From NCBI RefSeq assembly GCF_024868665.1, contig NC_079897.1:3021133-3085132 (forward strand): DNA of 64,000 nucleotides, in the 5' to 3' direction. The DNA comes from Triplophysa rosa (lineage: Eukaryota; Chordata; Actinopteri; Cypriniformes; Nemacheilidae). This document shows positions 45,975 to 56,695 of the stretch, one piece after another. The first letter of the stretch is position 1; every line of letters starts with the position of its first letter. The translations under genes and the position numbers were made by a program. Under the pieces are notes generated by a model that was not told where the DNA came from, did not search any database, and saw only the letters and a program-made list of their open reading frames with translations.

Positions 45975-46912
45975 CATTGCTTCCCACATAGCCTACAGCT
46001 CATTGTTAGAGATCTTTATGTTCTGTGAAATGAAGAAGTCACTCTACTGATATGAGAAGGAAACAAATAGAATCTTTAACAACATCTCTGACTCTAACCA
46101 ATGTTGCCTATTTGAAGACTTTTTGTTTTCCAGTATCTAAAATATTGACAAAACCATTGATGATCTTCTCATTCTGTAGTGCTCACATAAAAATGTTCTT
46201 AATATTACGGTTTTAGATTATTTCTACACGTTAAGAATTAAATCGATCAATCCCATTTCGATTAATGAATGCATAATTGATTAAATGTAACCATATTATG
46301 TTCAGTCCTTTGTTTTTCTTTTACAAAACATTCTTATACTATAGTTTAAGTTTAAAAACCCAAAACAAAATTGTCTCACCATCGGAATTTGTCTTAAAGC
46401 ACCCTCTTTACCTCTGTGAATGCAAATGGGTTTTACTTGCATTTCCACAGACATCAGTTTTTAAGTCTTACGTAACAATATCTCCACCCACCTGTTTATA
46501 CATAAAGTGAGCAGATAAAGTGAAAAACTGAAGTTTGAGTACACATCAAAAAAACATGTCTTTACTAAGCATTTTTGTCTTGTTTTCTAGTCCAAATATT
46601 CTAAAAAACTCTTAAATCAAGAAATGTTCACCTTGACAAAGAAAGTGGCCTATATATTTGGTCTTGTTTTAAAGAACTGGAGTTACAATGCCTTATGAAA
46701 AACTGCAATAATCCTTGCTTCATTATTTGTGCTGTATGCTTGGTAAAGCATAAAAAACTTTTTCCCAGCATGCATTGCAGCATTAATTGGTTTTGTTAAT
46801 TGTCTGTTGAATTTTCATCTCTACCATAAATAAATGCATCTATACAAAGTCGTTTGTTAGAAATTATTGATTAGAATTAGAAAACCAGTAAGCTGACTTT
46901 GCTAGTTTTTAA

Positions 46913-47290
46913 TCAGAATCAGAATCAGAATCAGAAGAGCTTTATTGCCAAGTGTGCTTGCACACACAAGGAATTTTCTTTGGTGTTGGAAGCTTCTAGT
47001 ACAGACATTTAACACAATGACAATACAATATAATACGATTTACAGTCTAAAAGATTCTAAATTGTGCATATATAAAATAAAGACTATTTTACAGAAAATG
47101 GGGGATAATAACATATAAGAGACATTGTACCGGGTAGTATATAGTAGAATAAACATATTAACAGATTGTATGTACACTTGTGCAAATGGATAATTTAGTA
47201 AGTAGAGGTAGTGTTATATACATGTATACATAAGATGTAGATATAATAAGGCACAGTAGTGCACACTATAGGTAGTGCACTATATATACA
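46913..47290 (-). mobile_element. LINE-like 3' end inserted in the right palindrome arm
   Basis: A repeated AATCAG hexamer run is followed by AGAGCTTTATTGCCAAGTGTGC, a segment common in fish LINE or related 3' ends. The left arm lacks it (near 44675). No protein-coding part remains. The family is not certain. Confidence 0.5.
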
Positions 47291-48619
47291 CTATAATTTC
47301 TTTTGAGTATACTTTATTGGTAACTGTACAATGAACATAAGGTTTTAAAAGCATAAAGTAAATATAGCTTTTTACATTTAATTAATTTCACTGGTTTTAC
47401 AGTACAGGTACAAAACTCTTTACATTTTCCTTTTGTGCTTTCACTTTACTGTCTGCTTAAGTGAAAGTACATCAGACCGTGAAGTATATTACAATTTGGA
47501 TATATTTGCATATTTACGAGTTTGTATATTTTTCATTGGTGTCAGTAAACAATTCATGGGATTTGTTTGCACTACTTAATTTAATGCATTCTTGAAATTT
47601 AACACTTTCAATTTACTGATTTAATCAAAACTATTGTGATGAGTTGTTCTGACTTAATAATGTTGATAGTTAATTGGGTATATGATTTTTTCCACACCAA
47701 CAAGCTCAGGATTTCCTCCCTTAAACATTTAACATGCATAGACCAGTTTAAACGTTGTGTGTTAGATGTTTCAAAAGCTGAAAAGAAATGTATTCACTCG
47801 CTTAACCTGATTTTTTAGAATTGGGGCTACATGAATGATGCTTGTGTTAAAGTAGTATTGCTGAGGCTGGGCTAAGGATCTACAATCCCCAGCATGCTTT
47901 GCACGGGGCTGGATAATGAAGAATGATAAATGTAGAAATAGTTAGTTGGTTTAAGAGGTTATCATTGTACTGACAAGTACAATTGCTGACAACAAGCTCA
48001 GGGAAACTTGTTGTTAGTGCTATTTAAGGCATTTAGGATTTTGGCCAAGCATTTGAATAAGGAGGAAATGGTAGTCTATTCAACTCAATCTAGTTTGTTG
48101 GTTGAACTTTGAATTTAAGTCACTTTTATTAGTTATTATAATTATAAAATCTTGATGCAAACTGTTATGTTAGTTTTGGTTGAATATGTCAAATACTTAA
48201 GAGTGCAATAGGCTCTTTATTTGGCTTTAGATACATGCATGAGTTTCAAACTACTTTCGGTTTGCCACCACCCTATATGAAAAAGTAAGAGTTTGTATAC
48301 ATTTACATATCTTTTTCTTTGCATTTGTTCCTTTTAAAGCCTTTGTTTGGTCATTTGTCTTTTGCGATAAAAAAATATTTCTTGTTTAATGGTTGGGTCA
48401 AATATGAACAAACCCAACCGTTTGTTTAAATCAGAGGTCGTCAATCCTGTTCCTTGGTATAGATTGACCATTGGAGTTGAATCAGCTTTTCATGTCTTCA
48501 GGATCACTTGAAATTTACAGACATCTGTTTTGAAGATTATCCCTGCATCTGAAATTGCGTACTGTGACAATAAGTAAACTACATTATAAACTATATATGG
48601 TGTGGCTGCAGAATGAATA

Positions 48620-50189
48620 CACTGCGTTCCAAATTATTATGCAAATTGGATTTAAGTGTCGTAAACATTTAATTTTATATTGTTCAATTAAACTTATGGA
48701 TGGTATTGTGTCTCAGTGCTCTTTGGATCACTGAAATCAATCTCAGACACCTGTGATAAGTAGTTTGCCAGGTGAGCCCAATTAAAGGAAAACTACTTAA
48801 GAAGGACGTTCCACATTATTAAGCAGGCCACAGGTTTCAAGCAATATGGGAAAGAAAAAGGATCTGTCTGCTGCCGAAAAGCGTCAAATAGTGCAATGTC
48901 TTGGACAAGGTATGAAAACATTAGATATTTCACGAAAACTTAAGCGAGATCATCGTACTGTGAAGAGATTTGTGGCTGATTCAGAGCACAGAAGGGTTCG
49001 TGCAGATAAAGGCAGAATGAGGAAGGTTTCTTCCAGACAAATTCATCGGATTAAGAGAGCAGCTGCAAAAATGCCATTGCAAAGCAGCAAACAGGTATTT
49101 GAAGCTGCTGGTGCCTCGGGAGTCCCGAAAACCTCAAGGTGTAGGATCCTCCAGATGCTTGCAGTTGTGCATAAACCTACTATTCGGCCACCCCTAACCA
49201 ATGCTCACAAGCAGAAACGGTTGCAGTGGGCCCACACATACATGAAGACTAATTTTCAAACAGTCTTGTTTACTGATGAGTGCCGTGCAACCCTGGATGG
49301 TCCAGATGGATGGAGTAGTGGATGGTTGGTGGATGGCCACCATGTCCCAACAAGGCTGCGACGTCAGCAAGGAGGTGGCGGAGTCATGTTTTGGGCTGGA
49401 ATCATGGGGAGACAGCTGGTGGGCCCCTTTAGGGTCCCTGAAGGTGTGAAAATGAACTCTGCAAGGTATGTAGAGTTTCTGACTGAGCACTTTCTTCCAT
49501 GGTACAAAAAGAAGAACCATGCCTTCCGTAGCAAAATCATCTTCATGCATGACAATGCACCATCTCATGCTGCAAAGAATACCTCTGTGTCATTGGCTGC
49601 TATGGGCATAAAAGGAGAGAAACTCATGGTGTGGCCACCATCCTCCCCTGACCTCAACCCTATTGAGAACCTTTGGAGCATCCTCAAGCGAAAGATCTAT
49701 GATGGTGGGAGGCAGTTAGCATCAAAACAGCAGCTCTGGGAGGCTATTCTGACATCCTGCAAAGAAATTCAATCAGAAACTATCCAAAAACTCACAAGTT
49801 CAATGGATGCAAGAATTGTGAAGGTGATATCAAAGAAGGGGTCCTATGTTAACATGTAACTTGCCCTGTTAGGATGTTTTTGATTGAAATAGCTTTTGAT
49901 TTCAGTAAATATGACCTCCTAATGCTGCAAATTCAACAAATGACCATTTTCAGTTTTTTACAACCTATGAAATGTTTTCAAACTCTGTTGTGCATAATAA
50001 TTTGGAACAGTGCATTTTGAGTTTTTCATTTTTTAAATAAATACTGTTGTCAGTGGGAGGTTTGTTCAATAAAATTCCAAATGTACCCTAACTGTTGATT
50101 ACTTGAAAATTATACTGACTGTCATTTGCATCGACAAATTAGGAAAACCAGAGAAAGATATCATTTGCATAATAATTTGGAACCCAGTG
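48620..50189 (+). mobile_element. Complete Tc1-like transposon
   Basis: Terminal repeats are CACTGCGTTCCAAATTATTA and its inverse ending CCCAGTG. It is flanked by TA at 48618-48619 and 50190-50191. Inner copies of the repeat (GTTCCACATTATTAAGCA at about 48808, TGCATAATAATTTGGAACAG at about 49991) give an IR/DR arrangement. Length is 1570 bp. The palindrome left arm near 43350 is the empty target (GAATGAATACATTCC), so the insertion is later than the split between the two copies. Confidence 0.95.
48846..49859 (+). CDS. Tc1-like transposase, intact (337 aa)
   Basis: It cuts and pastes the surrounding element at TA sites. The frame is uninterrupted and of full family length. An N-terminal paired-like DNA-binding region has two helix-turn-helix parts (about residues 8-110, including LDISRKLKRDHRTVKRF). 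The DDE catalytic core shows LFTDEC, MHDNAPSH, and SPDLNPIENLW about 34 residues after the second Asp. A glycine-rich box QGGGGVMFW lies between the first two Asp. Nothing is visibly missing, so the element may be recently or still active. The C-terminal 19 codons recur in reverse at 61473-61416 as part of the duplicated contig end. Confidence 0.95.
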   Translation: MGKKKDLSAAEKRQIVQCLGQGMKTLDISRKLKRDHRTVKRFVADSEHRRVRADKGRMRKVSSRQIHRIKRAAAKMPLQSSKQVFEAAGASGVPKTSRCRILQMLAVVHKPTIRPPLTNAHKQKRLQWAHTYMKTNFQTVLFTDECRATLDGPDGWSSGWLVDGHHVPTRLRRQQGGGGVMFWAGIMGRQLVGPFRVPEGVKMNSARYVEFLTEHFLPWYKKKNHAFRSKIIFMHDNAPSHAAKNTSVSLAAMGIKGEKLMVWPPSSPDLNPIENLWSILKRKIYDGGRQLASKQQLWEAILTSCKEIQSETIQKLTSSMDARIVKVISKKGSYVNM

Positions 50190-50354
50190 TACATTCCTGA
50201 CATACTTTTCATTGTCATGTGATCGGTATGCTCTTTGACCTATGATGTGTTAACATCTGCCGAAACAATTATGTACTTAAGTGTTTACCATTAAGCCTTG
50301 TAATTTAAACAACACTCATTACTAAGTCCATTCCATCACTGGCAAACCCCTAGG

Positions 50355-51490
50355 CTGAGGACGAGTCCAACACTGCGTGGGTCCACTTAAGTTACAAGTT
50401 GGACATCTTCATACCGAGAACATCTTTCTGCTGGTTCTGGTGGAATCCACTGCTGACATCGTCCTAGGACGGCCATGGTTGATCGAACACGATCTGATTC
50501 TCTCATGGAAGACGGGAGAGGTCCTAAAGTGGGGCAAGAACTGCTTTCATCGCTGTTTCCCTAGTCTTGTTCCTCCAAGGGTCACTATTTCCCTCCGATC
50601 AGCCTCCATTGAAAGTCCCCCAGAGCATCTCTCCAGGGAAATACCTATGGATTACACCCCCTTCAGTGATGTCTTCGGTCCCCAGAGAGCCTTCAAACTC
50701 CCACCTCATTGACCATGGGACTGTGCCATCGACCTTGTTCAGGATGAACCAGTGCCTAAAGGAAAGATATATTCCCTCTCCATCCCTGAACAGAAGGCCA
50801 TAGAGGAGTACATCCGTGTCCCCTGCCGCGTCCAGCTTCTTCTTCATGGCCAAAAAGGACGGAGGCTTGAGGCCATGTATAGATTATCGTTCTCTCAACA
50901 GTTTCACGGTTAAATACCTGTATCCCCTTTCTCTCGTCCCAGCAGCCCAGCAACCATCTTCACCAAGTTGGGCCTCAGAAGCGCGTACAATCTCATTCGG
51001 ATACATGAGGGGGACGAATGGAAAATGGCCTTCATCACACCCAATGGACACTATGAGTATCTGGTCATGCCATATGGACTTGTCAACGCCCCCTCCGTAT
51101 TCCAGGGATATATGAATGATGTGTTTCCGGGAGTACCTCCACCACTTTGTTCTTGTCTACATAGATGACATCATGGTGTACTCCCGGAACGAGGCAGAAC
51201 ATCGCCAGCACGTTTCTGAGGTCCTCCAACGGCTCCGCGAACACCAGCTCTACCTCAAGGCCGAAAAGTGCACCTTCCACCAATACAACATCCAGTTCCT
51301 CGGTTATAATATCAGCGCACACGGAATTCAAATGGATGAGAGGAAGGTGGAAACTATCCGTTCCTGGCCCATTCCATCCACCATCAAAGAATTACAAAGA
51401 TTTCTCGGATTCGCCAACTTTTACCGCAGATTCATACAAGGTTACAGCTCCATCACTTCACCTCTCATTCAAACCCTTCGAAACAAACCC
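50355..51490 (+). pseudogene. Partial chromodomain Ty3/gypsy pol (duplicate of 59785-60920)
   Basis: It carries the protease end (STADIVLGRPWLIEHDL) and reverse transcriptase with frameshifts: [33 protein letters not shown] and the catalytic VYIDDIMVY. It ends at the N at 51491. Every anchor has coordinate sum 111275 with the minus-strand copy. It is therefore probably the same genomic sequence placed twice. Confidence 0.85.
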
Positions 51491-51491
51491 N
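51491..51491. other. Single N: contig join
   Basis: The retrotransposon frame on the left ends abruptly. On the right the sequence resumes as a copy of 45589 onward. Together with the N at 61474 it marks an assembly join. Confidence 0.9.
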
Positions 51492-51610
51492 ATATGCAAC
51501 CGACAGGTGTGTCATATGTGGGTAAGTATTTAAATGTCTGAAAGGAATAATTGAATATTTTAATATATATTTGACTTCACTGAGCTTAATTAATGTTTAT
51601 CTACTATAAA

Positions 51611-52354
51611 TGTCACGATCGGCGTGGAAGAACCCAAGTGCAGGGAGGCGGTGGTGAAGGGGTTAACAAAAATATTTTATTCTTTACAATAAACAAACAA
51701 AAGAAATACCCACGAGGAGGTGTCAACAACAGTAGCCTAATGGTTAGAGAGTCGGACTCATGACCAGAAGGTTGCCGGTTCGATTCCCAGGGCCGGCGGG
51801 TAACAACTGAGGTGCCCTTGAGCAAGGCACCTTATCCCTACTTGCTCCCTGGGCGCTGTAGTGATAGCTGCCCACTGCTCCGGGGGTACGTGTGTTCACT
51901 ACTCTCTGGATGGGTTAAATGCAGAGGTCACATTTCGTTGCCTTGTACTTGTACATGTGCAATGACAATAAATTTAATCTAAATCTAAAAAAATCTAAAA
52001 AGCCAACAAGACAAGGTAAATACTCACAAGCACAAGGTACAAGCTACAGGGCACACGGGACACAGGACACGTACAGGAATACAATACAATCCACGAGCAC
52101 AGGACAAAGAAACATGAGGGCATTTATAGGAAAGACAAACGAGGGATAATTACACTGGGCAGGTGAGAAACATAAGACACGGCAGGGAAGCAATACAGGA
52201 AACGAGAGGGGCGGGGCCAATGACGAGACACGAGAAAGCACATGAGAAGTAAAAACGTGAACAACTCATGGCTTTCTCACATAAAACCTAAGGGCTCCGT
52301 CCCGATCCTGCCACACGACTAGAAACTCAGAAACAAGAGGGCAGGACCGTGACA
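51611..52354 (-). mobile_element. LTR with 5-bp target duplication and nested SINE
   Basis: TGTCACGATCGG ... GACCGTGACA is flanked by ATAAA at 51606-51610 and 52355-52359. It interrupts the intron after the zinc-ribbon exon. The SINE at about 51730-52003 is nested within. Orientation follows the GGGGTTAACAAAAATATTTTATT block, which is the reverse of LTR ends at 17060 and 32790. Confidence 0.8.
51730..52003 (+). mobile_element. tRNA-derived SINE
   Basis: Pol III box A TAGCCTAATGG (51733-51743) and box B GGTTCGATTCC (51777-51787) lie at tRNA spacing. A tail TAAATCTAAAAAAATCTAAAAA ends near 52002, and a CAACAA target-like repeat is on both sides. It is a SINE, not a functional tRNA gene: no acceptor stem closes after box B. 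Confidence 0.8.
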
Positions 52355-52387
52355 ATAAATATATGAATTTTTCAATTGAAGGTCACA

Positions 52388-53126
52388 AATGGGCACAAAC
52401 CTCCTGTAATATCCCTCCAGCCCCAGAAACTGTCTCACCTCCTTTTTGGTCTTAGGCCTCGGGCAGGTCGCAACCGCTGCCGTCTTGTTAATTTGGGGAC
52501 GCACCTGCCCATGACCCAAGTGGAAGCCCAGATACCTGACCTCCACCCGCCCAACCGCACACTTCTTTGGGTTGGCCGTGAGCCCGGTCTCCCTCAGCGT
52601 CATTCAGGACCGCCCTCAGATGCTCCATATGCCGCTGCCAGTCGTTGCTGTAGATGATAATATCATCGAGATAGGCAGCTGCATATGTCGCATGTGGCCG
52701 GAGGATGCGGTCCATAAGGCGCTGGAAGGTGACCAGAGCTCCGAACAAGCCGAACGGAAGGGTGACAAATTGGTGCAATCCGAACGGCGTGGTGAAGGCA
52801 GTTCTCTCTTTAGATACTGGAGAAAGGGGGATCTGCCAATATCCCTTTGTTAAATCCAGTGTCGAAAAAAAACAAGAAGTGCCTAGCCGATCTAACAACT
52901 CGTCGATCCTCGGCATGGGATACGCGTCGAATTTCGACACGGCATTCACCTTGCGATAGTCTACACAGAACCGTATCGAGCCGTCCATTTTAGGGACTAA
53001 AACTATCGGGCTCGCCCAGTCACTGTTAGACTCTTCTATTACTCCCAACTTCAACATCGCGTCCAATTCTGCCTGAACTACTTTTTTCTTGTGTTCAGGT
53101 AACCGGTAGGGTCTTCTTCGCACCAC
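52388..53126 (-). pseudogene. Reverse transcriptase of Gmr1-like element 2 (3' truncated)
   Basis: Frame from 53126: YRLPEHKKKVVQAEL, IRFCVDYRKVNAVSKFD, LDLTKGYWQIPL and catalytic AYLDDIIIY. A shifted frame then gives RYLGFHLGHGQ and QFLGLEGYYRRFVP, ending at about 52388. RNase H and the 3' LTR are missing. A frameshift separates it from the integrase frame upstream. Confidence 0.85.
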
Positions 53127-54457
53127 TACCCCGGGCTCGTCTCGATGTGGTGCTGAATAAGGTTCGTGCGACCAGGCAGGGGGGAGAACACATCCGCAAA
53201 TTCCGCCTGCAGGCGGGCCACATCCGTGAGCTGTGAGGGTGAGAGGTGATCTCCCCCCGGGGCCAGGGCGAGAGATTGATGTTTTACATTCGCCTCCGGC
53301 CCGAGATCATCCTCTCCAGTCACCACCGTCGCCAGCATCACGGACTCCCCTTCACTCCATTTTTTTAGGAGGTTGAGGTGGTAAATTTGCCGTGCTCTCC
53401 TCCTGTCTGTTCGTATGACCTCATAATCGAGATCCCTTACCTGCCGTGTAACCTCAAAGGGTCCTTGCCACTTTGCAAGTAATTTTGAACTTGAAGTAGG
53501 GAGTAATACAAGTACCTTCTCTCCCGGAGTGAATTTTCGCAAGTTGGTTCCCCTATTATACCCACGGCTCTGCTTGTCCTGGGCCTGTAACAAATTCTCC
53601 ATAGATAGCCGCCCCAGTGTATGGAGTTTTGTTCTCAGGTCCAGGACATATTGAATTTCATTTTTGCTCGTGGACGGTCTGTCCTCCCAGGTTTCCTTCA
53701 ATACGTCCAGCACCCCTCGAGGTTGCTGCCCGTAAAGAAGTTCAAACGGGGAAAACGCCGTGGAGGCTTGCGGGACCTCCCGTACCATGAACAATAGGGG
53801 TTCCAACCACTTATCCCAATTTTTGGCGTCCTCGTGTACGAACTTACGAATCATGGTTTTTAATGTGCGATTAAATAGCTCCACCAGGCCGTCTGTTTGT
53901 GGGTGAAAGACGCTGGTGCGGATCGATTTAATGCCCAATAATTCATATAGCTCGCGCAGTGTGCGTGACATGAACGCCGTGCCTTGATCCATGAGGACCT
54001 CACGGGGGATGCCCGCCCGGGAGATGATACAAAACAGAGCCTCCGCAACACACTTTGCCGAAATGTTGCGCAAGGCCACTGCTTCGGGATACCGGGTTGC
54101 ATAGTCCACTACGACTAAAGCAAACCGATGTCCCCGTGCTGATCGCTCGAATGGCCCGATGAGGTCCATCCCAATTCTTTCGAAGGGGACCTGCATTACT
54201 GGAAGAGGGCGCAATGGCGCTTTTGGAGTGGCCGGTGGATTCACCAGCTGACATTCACGGCAAGACACGCACCACCTGCGCACGTTGTTGTGAATGCCCG
54301 GCCAAAAAAAACGGGCCATGAGATGATTTAATGTGTTAGTTTGCCCCAGATGTCCTGCCATTGGATTACAATGAGGCGCCTGAAAAAGCATTTCCCGGCG
54401 GCTCTTTGGAACTAATAATTGGGTTATATCCTCTTTGGTCTGAGTGTCTTGGGTCAC
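53126..54457 (-). pseudogene. Integrase of Gmr1-like element 2 (443-aa open frame)
   Basis: The longest open frame in the window. The zinc-binding region has H of GHLGQ and CRECQL. The DDE core shows Asp in IGMDLIGPF, Asp in LMDQGTAF, and a Glu in LVELFNRTLK. Then follow a C-terminal region with WQGPFEVTRQV and a linker rich in Glu. It lies upstream of reverse transcriptase, again the Gmr1-like order. The frame is open, but the element is truncated and frameshifted next to it. Confidence 0.87.
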
Positions 54458-54809
54458 TCGTTATAACCGATTGCTCCGAATCGCAAAATAGGGGTAGGCG
54501 AGGGGTCGGGCAGGCTGCACCGGCTGCCCGTCAATGGACGAGACATGCTCAAAAGCCCGTTTTAAGGTCTCGTCCTGGGCCTGCTCCAGGGGTAAGTCAT
54601 TGCGGTCCGAGAGGATCAGCCTCTCGATCCCGCTTTCTCTTTCCCCAGAGTCAGTCCCCTGTGAGCCGGGTTCCGCACTGCCCGCCTGCACGAGCCCTCG
54701 CCTTCCCCGGTTTCTCTTTCCCCAAGCAACATCCGCGCATAAAACCCTTAACAATTCTGAAAAAGCTGGCCAATTTGTCCCTAGAATCAGCGGATGTCGG
54801 AGGTGCGGA

Positions 54810-55660
54810 TTAACGGCCACCGCAACTCCGCTTTTTCCCCTTAAATTTTATTGGCAGAGACATGAGGGGGTATTGAACCACGTCCCCATGCACACACCGT
54901 ACCTTAACCGCGCGGCCTTTATCCCATGCCACGGATTGAATCAGGCTTTGGTGGATCGAGGTCTGGTTACATCCGGAATCCACCAGAGCCCGATAGGTAC
55001 CCCCCCAATACTCACTGGTATCTGGTACCCGCCAGTCTGCCGGGGAAGGCGGGTGACAAACTGCTCCAGCACCACCCGGTCGACGATCTTCTCCACGTCG
55101 CCTTCCTCGGCCACCAGCCATCTGCGGCATGAGTCCCGGAGCTGTTGAGCGAGGGCAAAGGGTCAAGTGTCCGGAAACACTGGCGATGTTCCTCTGGGCT
55201 CCGGCCGACCCGCTGGAGAATGGCCCTCCTCAGCTCATCATAAACCAGGAGGCTCTCTGGGGGCAGCTGTTGTGCCGCCACCTGTGACTCTCCGGACAAG
55301 AGGGGGAGGAGCCGGATTTCTCACCTGTCCCTTGGCCAGCCGCTGGTCTCGGCGGCTTTCTCAAAAAGGCCGAGGAACGCTCTCTGGCTCATCCTGGGGT
55401 CCCATCTTAGTCAGCCACAGGTGGAGACCCGGTGCCGCCTCAGTGCGGCACCCAGCCTGAACCTCCCGGTCCACCCAGCTCCGGAACGCCTCGCGGTCCT
55501 CTTTCTGGGCCTGGAGGATAGCTTGGAAGCGGGTATCCTGGTCTGCCCTCAGCTGTAGAAGTGCCTGGTGTTGCTCGCGGTGGAGGAGATGACGTCCACA
55601 AATGGCGTTGCCGGTGGAGTCTGCATCTGGCCACGGCTTCCTGCTTCCTTCTACTGGGTT
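54810..55660 (-). pseudogene. Gag and protease of Gmr1-like element 2
   Basis: Gag pieces in different frames: LLQLRADQDTRFQAILQAQK with AFRSWVDREV (about 55620-55440), then QVAAQQLPPESLLVYDELRR (about 55290-55170). The region between Gag and protease is shortened. The protease has an active-site DSG in ALVDSGCNQTSIHQSLI (about 54970). Confidence 0.75.
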
Positions 55661-55670
55661 TCGGCACCAC

Positions 55671-55841
55671 TGTAGTATGTTCGTGTAGGGTGAGAAGGAA
55701 GAGGTCGGGGTCGGGTTGACTACTGCAGAAAAATGTCTTTTATTATCACACACACGTTACTTGAATGATGGCGCTACACGCCATCTACATCTCAGTCTTT
55801 AACCGGAGCTGACGATCCTCTCGTGAAGCACTCCTCGTCTT

Positions 55842-55880
<39 letters not shown>

Positions 55881-56069
55881 GCAGTAGTCTCTGCTGGTTC
55901 TCACACACCCGGCTTCTGTCTCCGAGCTGCTTTTATGCGTACCCACACCAATTACTGGAATAGAGGACAGGTGTTCATCATTTGCACTTCGCACCCCATT
56001 TACTCACCACTCTTCTTTCAGCCTTCTCTCCCGCTGCAGACCTCGCTAAGTCACACCCCCCTTGCCACA
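55671..56069 (-). mobile_element. 5' LTR of Gmr1-like element 2
   Basis: Read on the minus strand it starts TGTGGCAAGGGGGG and ends CATACTACA. TGGTGCCGAAACCC follows within a few bases as a primer-binding-type site. A (CT)n run lies at about 55849-55872. The 3' LTR is absent, so no target duplication can be tested. Confidence 0.75.
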
Positions 56070-56120
56070 GTGAACAACGCAGAAACTAATATTTTCTCTA
56101 GTTCCTTGTGCCTTCCACAG

Positions 56121-56240
56121 AATACTACAGTGAATCCCTTTCGCAACAATGTAGAGGCCGGCATTCAATCATTTGGATATAAAGTCACAAGTAATGGCGG
56201 AATTGTTAAAGAAGAAATGTTTAACATATTTAGAAACTAA
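56121..56240 (+). CDS. Terminal exon of the 45-kb zinc-ribbon paralogue
   Basis: The acceptor CCTTCCACAG precedes an open exon of 39 codons and TAA at 56240. It begins NTTVNPFRNN and contains YKVTSNGGIVKEEMF, the clearest form of the motif shared with the kinase tails. AATAAA follows at 56274-56279. It aligns with 28780-28890 in position and phase. Because element 2 separates it from exon 1, expression of the full gene is doubtful. Confidence 0.55.
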   Translation, partial: NTTVNPFRNNVEAGIQSFGYKVTSNGGIVKEEMFNIFRN

Positions 56241-56695
56241 ATTTCACAGCCATGAAATTGTCTATAGTCATTGAATAAATTAACTTTGATAAAACTGATT
56301 AAATTCCTTGAAAATGTACTTGAGTGTAAACTACATGGTGATACGTATTTCTTCTGTACTTTAATTTGTTAAGCTTTTTCCATGTTAACTTTCTAAGCTG
56401 ATGATACTAGTTTAACTATTTTTATTAGGCTACACAAAAGGTTATTTAGATTATAAAAAAGATACATTTTGGGAACCAAAACTTTTATGGTATCACTGTA
56501 AAGGACTTTTGTAGCACCTTTTCTAAATGTATACTCTTCAGAACAATGGTAAATCACAAAAATGCGCAGATCTCCCACTATATAATCTTTTGTAAAAACA
56601 CATGAAATAATATTTTGTTCACAAAAGTGAAATTAACTTTTGTTTTGTCAGTTTGGTTTTAGAGTATGTTACCTGCATTTCTGTTTATTCCACAG
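56241..56695. other. 3' flank of the 45-kb paralogue
   Basis: AT-rich DNA with no feature beyond the AATAAA signal noted for the preceding exon. Confidence 0.35.

Larger units (their letters stand above)
43261..50292. repeat. Fold-back inverted repeat
   Basis: The left arm 43261-45586 is the reverse complement of 45976-50292 apart from insertions. The spacer is 45587-45975. The right arm carries a LINE-like insertion (about 46913-47290) and a Tc1 element (48620-50189), and it has about 20 extra bases near 50225. The arms also differ by many 1-2 base changes (for example near 45040 versus 46510). A palindromic 60-codon frame occurs at 44146-44328 (minus) and 47636-47818 (plus). It may be a real inverted duplication or an assembly join of two paralogous or allelic copies. 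Confidence 0.85.

Noticed and set aside
51116..51541. Frame crossing the N at 51491
   Set aside because: Reverse transcriptase sequence is joined to intron and LTR sequence by an assembly join; the last residues are not real protein.
51733..51800. tRNA-like sequence with A and B boxes (also 45829-45896)
   Set aside because: The acceptor stem does not close, and a SINE body and A-rich tail follow, so it is not a tRNA gene.
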